From assembly GCA_001800945.1 (NCBI GenBank), contig MGWJ01000001.1:1-19027 (forward strand): a stretch of DNA of 19,027 bases, written 5' to 3'. Numbering within the stretch: position 1 is the stretch's first letter; each line of letters begins with the position of its first letter. A program made the translations under genes and the position numbers. Source of the DNA: Flavobacteria bacterium RIFCSPLOWO2_12_FULL_31_7 (GTDB lineage Bacteria; Bacteroidota; Bacteroidia; Flavobacteriales; Flavobacteriaceae). This document shows positions 16,401 through 19,027 of this stretch, one piece after another. The notes under the pieces are model-generated. The model did no database searches and was not told the DNA's origin. It saw nothing but the letters and a program-made list of their open reading frames with translations.

Positions 16401-17345
16401 ATGAAATTAGATATTCTAAATGTTTTTCTGATTCTTCTTTCTGGAATTTTTGCTTTTGTTTTACCATTTCAAACGTTTCTTTTTGTTTATGCTTTTTTAG
16501 GTCCGCTTCATTATCTCACTGAAATAAATTGGTTACAGCAACGCAATTATTTTCTTGATGACAAAACCAATGTTTACTACTTTTTTATTCCAATACTAAT
16601 CATTGGATGCTTAGTTTATATTCCAACATTTCACTCCTTAAAACCTACCATTCCGTTTCTTATATTTTTTACTTTTTTAGTTTCGATTTTCAATTCTAAA
16701 GAGAATAACAAATTACACACCAACTGGAAGTTTTTAGTATTTTTAACTTTAGGAATTACAACTTCGTATTATTTCAGAAAAAGTTTTCAAACCATTTTTT
16801 CTTTATTTCTACCAACATTAATTCACGTTTTTATTTTTACTGGAATCTTTATTTTTTCTGGATTTCAAAAAACTAGAAACAAGTTAGCATTACAAACTTT
16901 TGTAGTATTTATGTTAACGAGTGTTGGTTTAATGACTTTTAATTTGAATTCCCATTTTTATATGGAAGATATTGCGTCAAAATACAATTCATTTGAAAAA
17001 CTAAATGCTACAGTATTTGCTATTTTTGATAAAGAAGTGTTGGCAAGTCAAGATATTTATTATTCTAGTTTTGGTATTAAAATAATGCAATTCATAGCCT
17101 TTGCATATACCTATCATTATTTAAACTGGTTTTCAAAAACATCGATAATTCAATGGCATAAAACCACTAAAACAAAAATTATAAGTATCCTGTTAATTTG
17201 GATTGTATCGGTTCTACTCTATCTATATAATTATAAAATTGGATTATACTGGTTGTATTTATTAAGTTTAACTCATGTTATTTTAGAGTTCCCTTTAAAT
17301 ATAACATCTGTTAAAAATCTTTTGAAAGGTAAATCTTATCCATAA
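16401..17345 (+). CDS. Multi-span membrane protein with conserved-looking His motifs, unknown function
   Basis: The 314-residue protein has about eight to nine hydrophobic segments and belongs in the inner membrane. I do not recognise it firmly. Within or next to membrane segments it carries histidines set in strong contexts: FLGPLHYLTEI (H37), PTLIHVFIF (H142), YTYHYLNWF (H239) and LTHVILEFPLN (H292). Such a set could bind a metal, and it loosely recalls Brp/Blh-type carotenoid-cleaving membrane enzymes, but overall similarity cannot be judged here. The stop codon of the T9SS cargo gene (TAA, 16398-16400) abuts its ATG, so the two are very likely co-transcribed and translationally coupled. 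A 35-nt gap separates it from the following amidohydrolase gene. Family membership remains open. Confidence 0.7.
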   Translation: MKLDILNVFLILLSGIFAFVLPFQTFLFVYAFLGPLHYLTEINWLQQRNYFLDDKTNVYYFFIPILIIGCLVYIPTFHSLKPTIPFLIFFTFLVSIFNSKENNKLHTNWKFLVFLTLGITTSYYFRKSFQTIFSLFLPTLIHVFIFTGIFIFSGFQKTRNKLALQTFVVFMLTSVGLMTFNLNSHFYMEDIASKYNSFEKLNATVFAIFDKEVLASQDIYYSSFGIKIMQFIAFAYTYHYLNWFSKTSIIQWHKTTKTKIISILLIWIVSVLLYLYNYKIGLYWLYLLSLTHVILEFPLNITSVKNLLKGKSYP

Positions 17346-17380
17346 TTTAACTATTTTTAGCGCTCAAAAAACTAAAAACT

Positions 17381-19027
17381 ATGCGAATATTTAAACTTTT
17401 AATAGTACTTCTGACTATTAATTTAGGGTTTAGCCAAGATTATTTTCCGAAAAATGACGGGGTTAAACAAACCTTCAAAAACGTTGTAGCAATAACAAAT
17501 GCAACCGTTTACACATCATCAAATGTAAAAATTGAAAAAGCTACAATTTTAATTAAAGATGATAAAATTTTAGAAATTGGTTCACAAGTTTCCATTCCTA
17601 AAGAAGCAACAATAATTGATGCCATAGGTAAAACAATTTATCCTTCATTTATTGATTTATATACCGAATTTGGCATTCAAAAACCACAAGCAAAACCAAG
17701 AAATTCAAGAGCTCCACAATATGATTCTGAAAGAAATGGGTACTATTGGAATGACCATATCAGAGCAGATTTTAATGCATCTGAAAATTTAAGCTACGAT
17801 GAAAAAGCCGCTAAAGATTTAAGAGAAACCGGTTTTGGAACTGTTTTAAGCTTCAACAACGATGGAATTGTAGCCGGCACAGGTTTACTTTGGACCTTAA
17901 ACGATGCTGAAAATAACGGAAATCGAATCTTAAATAAAAAAATATCTCAACATTTTACCTTCAAAAGAAGTTCTCTTTCTGCTCAAGCATATCCTTCGTC
18001 TTTAATGGGAAGTATGGCATTAATTCGTCAGTTTTATCATGATGCAAAATGGTATGCGGCAGGAGGTTCAAAATCTAAAGACGCAACATTAGAAGTTTTT
18101 AATCAGAATAAAAATTTATTACAAATCTTTAATGCAGGTGATAAATTAAATATTTTAAGAGCGGATAAAATTGGTGACGAATTCGGAGTAAACTACATCA
18201 TCAAAGGTAGCGGTAACGAATTAGAACGAATAGAAGAAGTAAAAAAAACAAATGCAACTTTACTTGTTCCAATCAATTTCCCTGATGCGTATGATGTTTC
18301 AGATTCATTTTTAGCGGAACAAGTGGTTTTATCTGACATGAAATTTTGGAATCAAGCGCCCTATAATTTAAAAATTCTTGCGGAGAACAATATTAATTTT
18401 GCCTTAACAACAGCCGATTTAAAAAACCCAAAAGACTTTTTAACCAACCTAAGAAAGGCAGTAGAATTAGGTTTTCCTAAAGAAAAAGCGATTGCTGCTT
18501 TAACTGAAATTCCAGCAAAAATTGCCAATCAAACAAATATTGGTTCGTTAAAAAAAGGAAACTTGGCCAACTTTATTATTACAAGTGGTGATATTTTCGA
18601 GTCGAAAAATACGATTCAAGAAAACTGGATTCAAGGTAGCAGATTCGTAATTGAAAAAATACAACCTTCAGATATCAGAGGAAAATATGATTTAACATTC
18701 GATAATAAGAAGTATGATTTATCTATTGATGGTGAAATTTCAAAATTAGATGCTAAAATTTCTCAAGACAAAACAGAATTTGGAACTAAACTAACCTACA
18801 CCGAGCCATGGATTAGCATGGTAATTAAAAGTAAAGATTCTGTTTCGTCAAAATTCATTAGAATTTCCGGATTAAAATCGGAAACAGGATTATCTGGAAA
18901 AGCAATCTTAGAAAATGGTAAAGAAGTTTCTTGGACAGCTGTTAAGAAAACAGTAACCGAAGAAATTAAAAAAGATGAGAAAAAAGACGAGAAAAAAACT
19001 CCTGTTTTTTACCCAGTAACTTTCCCA
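17381..19027 (+). CDS. Secreted amidohydrolase-like protein, C-terminus cut by window edge
   Basis: An open frame of 549 codons runs from the ATG at 17381 off the window end. A Sec signal MRIFKLLIVLLTINLGFSQ directs export, most likely to the periplasm. Residues 35-95 have the beta-sandwich start of amidohydrolase-superfamily enzymes (ITNATVYTSSNVKIEKATIL, then KTIYPSFIDLYTEFG). The metal-binding HxH that should follow P-x-(F/L)-I-D is replaced: residues 92-96 read DLYTE. A later stretch with NIGSLKKGNLANFIITSGD (near residue 387) is the conserved C-terminal amidohydrolase motif. After this comes a beta-rich linker and a Lys/Glu/Asp-rich segment (about 527-539). Flavobacterial homologues of about 1000 residues often have a second amidohydrolase domain, which would lie beyond the window. 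The first domain is probably non-catalytic. Confidence 0.85.
   Translation, partial: MRIFKLLIVLLTINLGFSQDYFPKNDGVKQTFKNVVAITNATVYTSSNVKIEKATILIKDDKILEIGSQVSIPKEATIIDAIGKTIYPSFIDLYTEFGIQKPQAKPRNSRAPQYDSERNGYYWNDHIRADFNASENLSYDEKAAKDLRETGFGTVLSFNNDGIVAGTGLLWTLNDAENNGNRILNKKISQHFTFKRSSLSAQAYPSSLMGSMALIRQFYHDAKWYAAGGSKSKDATLEVFNQNKNLLQIFNAGDKLNILRADKIGDEFGVNYIIKGSGNELERIEEVKKTNATLLVPINFPDAYDVSDSFLAEQVVLSDMKFWNQAPYNLKILAENNINFALTTADLKNPKDFLTNLRKAVELGFPKEKAIAALTEIPAKIANQTNIGSLKKGNLANFIITSGDIFESKNTIQENWIQGSRFVIEKIQPSDIRGKYDLTFDNKKYDLSIDGEISKLDAKISQDKTEFGTKLTYTEPWISMVIKSKDSVSSKFIRISGLKSETGLSGKAILENGKEVSWTAVKKTVTEEIKKDEKKDEKKTPVFYPVTFP

Noticed and set aside
16401..17345. Calling the membrane protein a beta-carotene dioxygenase
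   Set aside because: Similarity rests on scattered membrane histidines judged by eye; not enough for a functional name.

Overview
The window looks like chromosomal DNA of a Bacteroidota bacterium, most likely a Flavobacteriaceae member close to Flavobacterium. The evidence is the strongly AT-rich sequence, start regions without clear Shine-Dalgarno sequences, several promoter-like TAnnTTTG -7 boxes, a C-terminal type B sorting domain of the type IX secretion system (T9SS), many short lipoprotein signals, and a Lon protease with an acidic N-terminal extension. No tRNA, rRNA, insertion sequence, CRISPR array or phage gene was seen.

Left part (1-6740): the 3'-truncated alpha/beta hydrolase on the minus strand diverges from a run of plus-strand housekeeping genes. 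These are an M48 metallopeptidase lipoprotein, a UMF1-type MFS permease, a lipoprotein with two fibronectin-III-like repeats, and the ATP-dependent protease Lon. Clear rho-independent terminators follow the M48 gene, the repeat lipoprotein and lon, so these behave as separate short transcription units. A near-perfect palindrome lies upstream of the likely lon promoter.

Middle part (6814-14527): this is a surface-glycan or protein-glycosylation locus. A plus-strand GT4-like glycosyltransferase converges on, and overlaps by 44 nt, a six-gene minus-strand operon. In transcription order the operon encodes a FemAB/GNAT-type acyltransferase, a DegT-family sugar aminotransferase, a WzxE-type flippase, an ALG5/DPM1-like GT2 that probably makes a polyprenyl-phosphate sugar, and two tandem paralogous multi-span GT-C enzymes that would be logical users of that lipid-linked sugar. 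All junctions overlap or abut. I infer that the aminotransferase and acyltransferase build an N-acylated amino-sugar, the flippase moves a lipid-linked glycan across the inner membrane, and the GT-C enzymes decorate it on the periplasmic side.

Right part (14610-19027): a plus-strand T9SS type B cargo protein is followed with no gap by a His-containing multi-span membrane protein of unknown function. Then comes a large secreted amidohydrolase-like protein, cut by the window end, whose N-terminal domain lacks the usual HxH metal motif.

The most interesting material is the GT2 plus double GT-C module, the single in-frame stop separating the aminotransferase from the flippase, and the T9SS cargo/His-membrane-protein pair.
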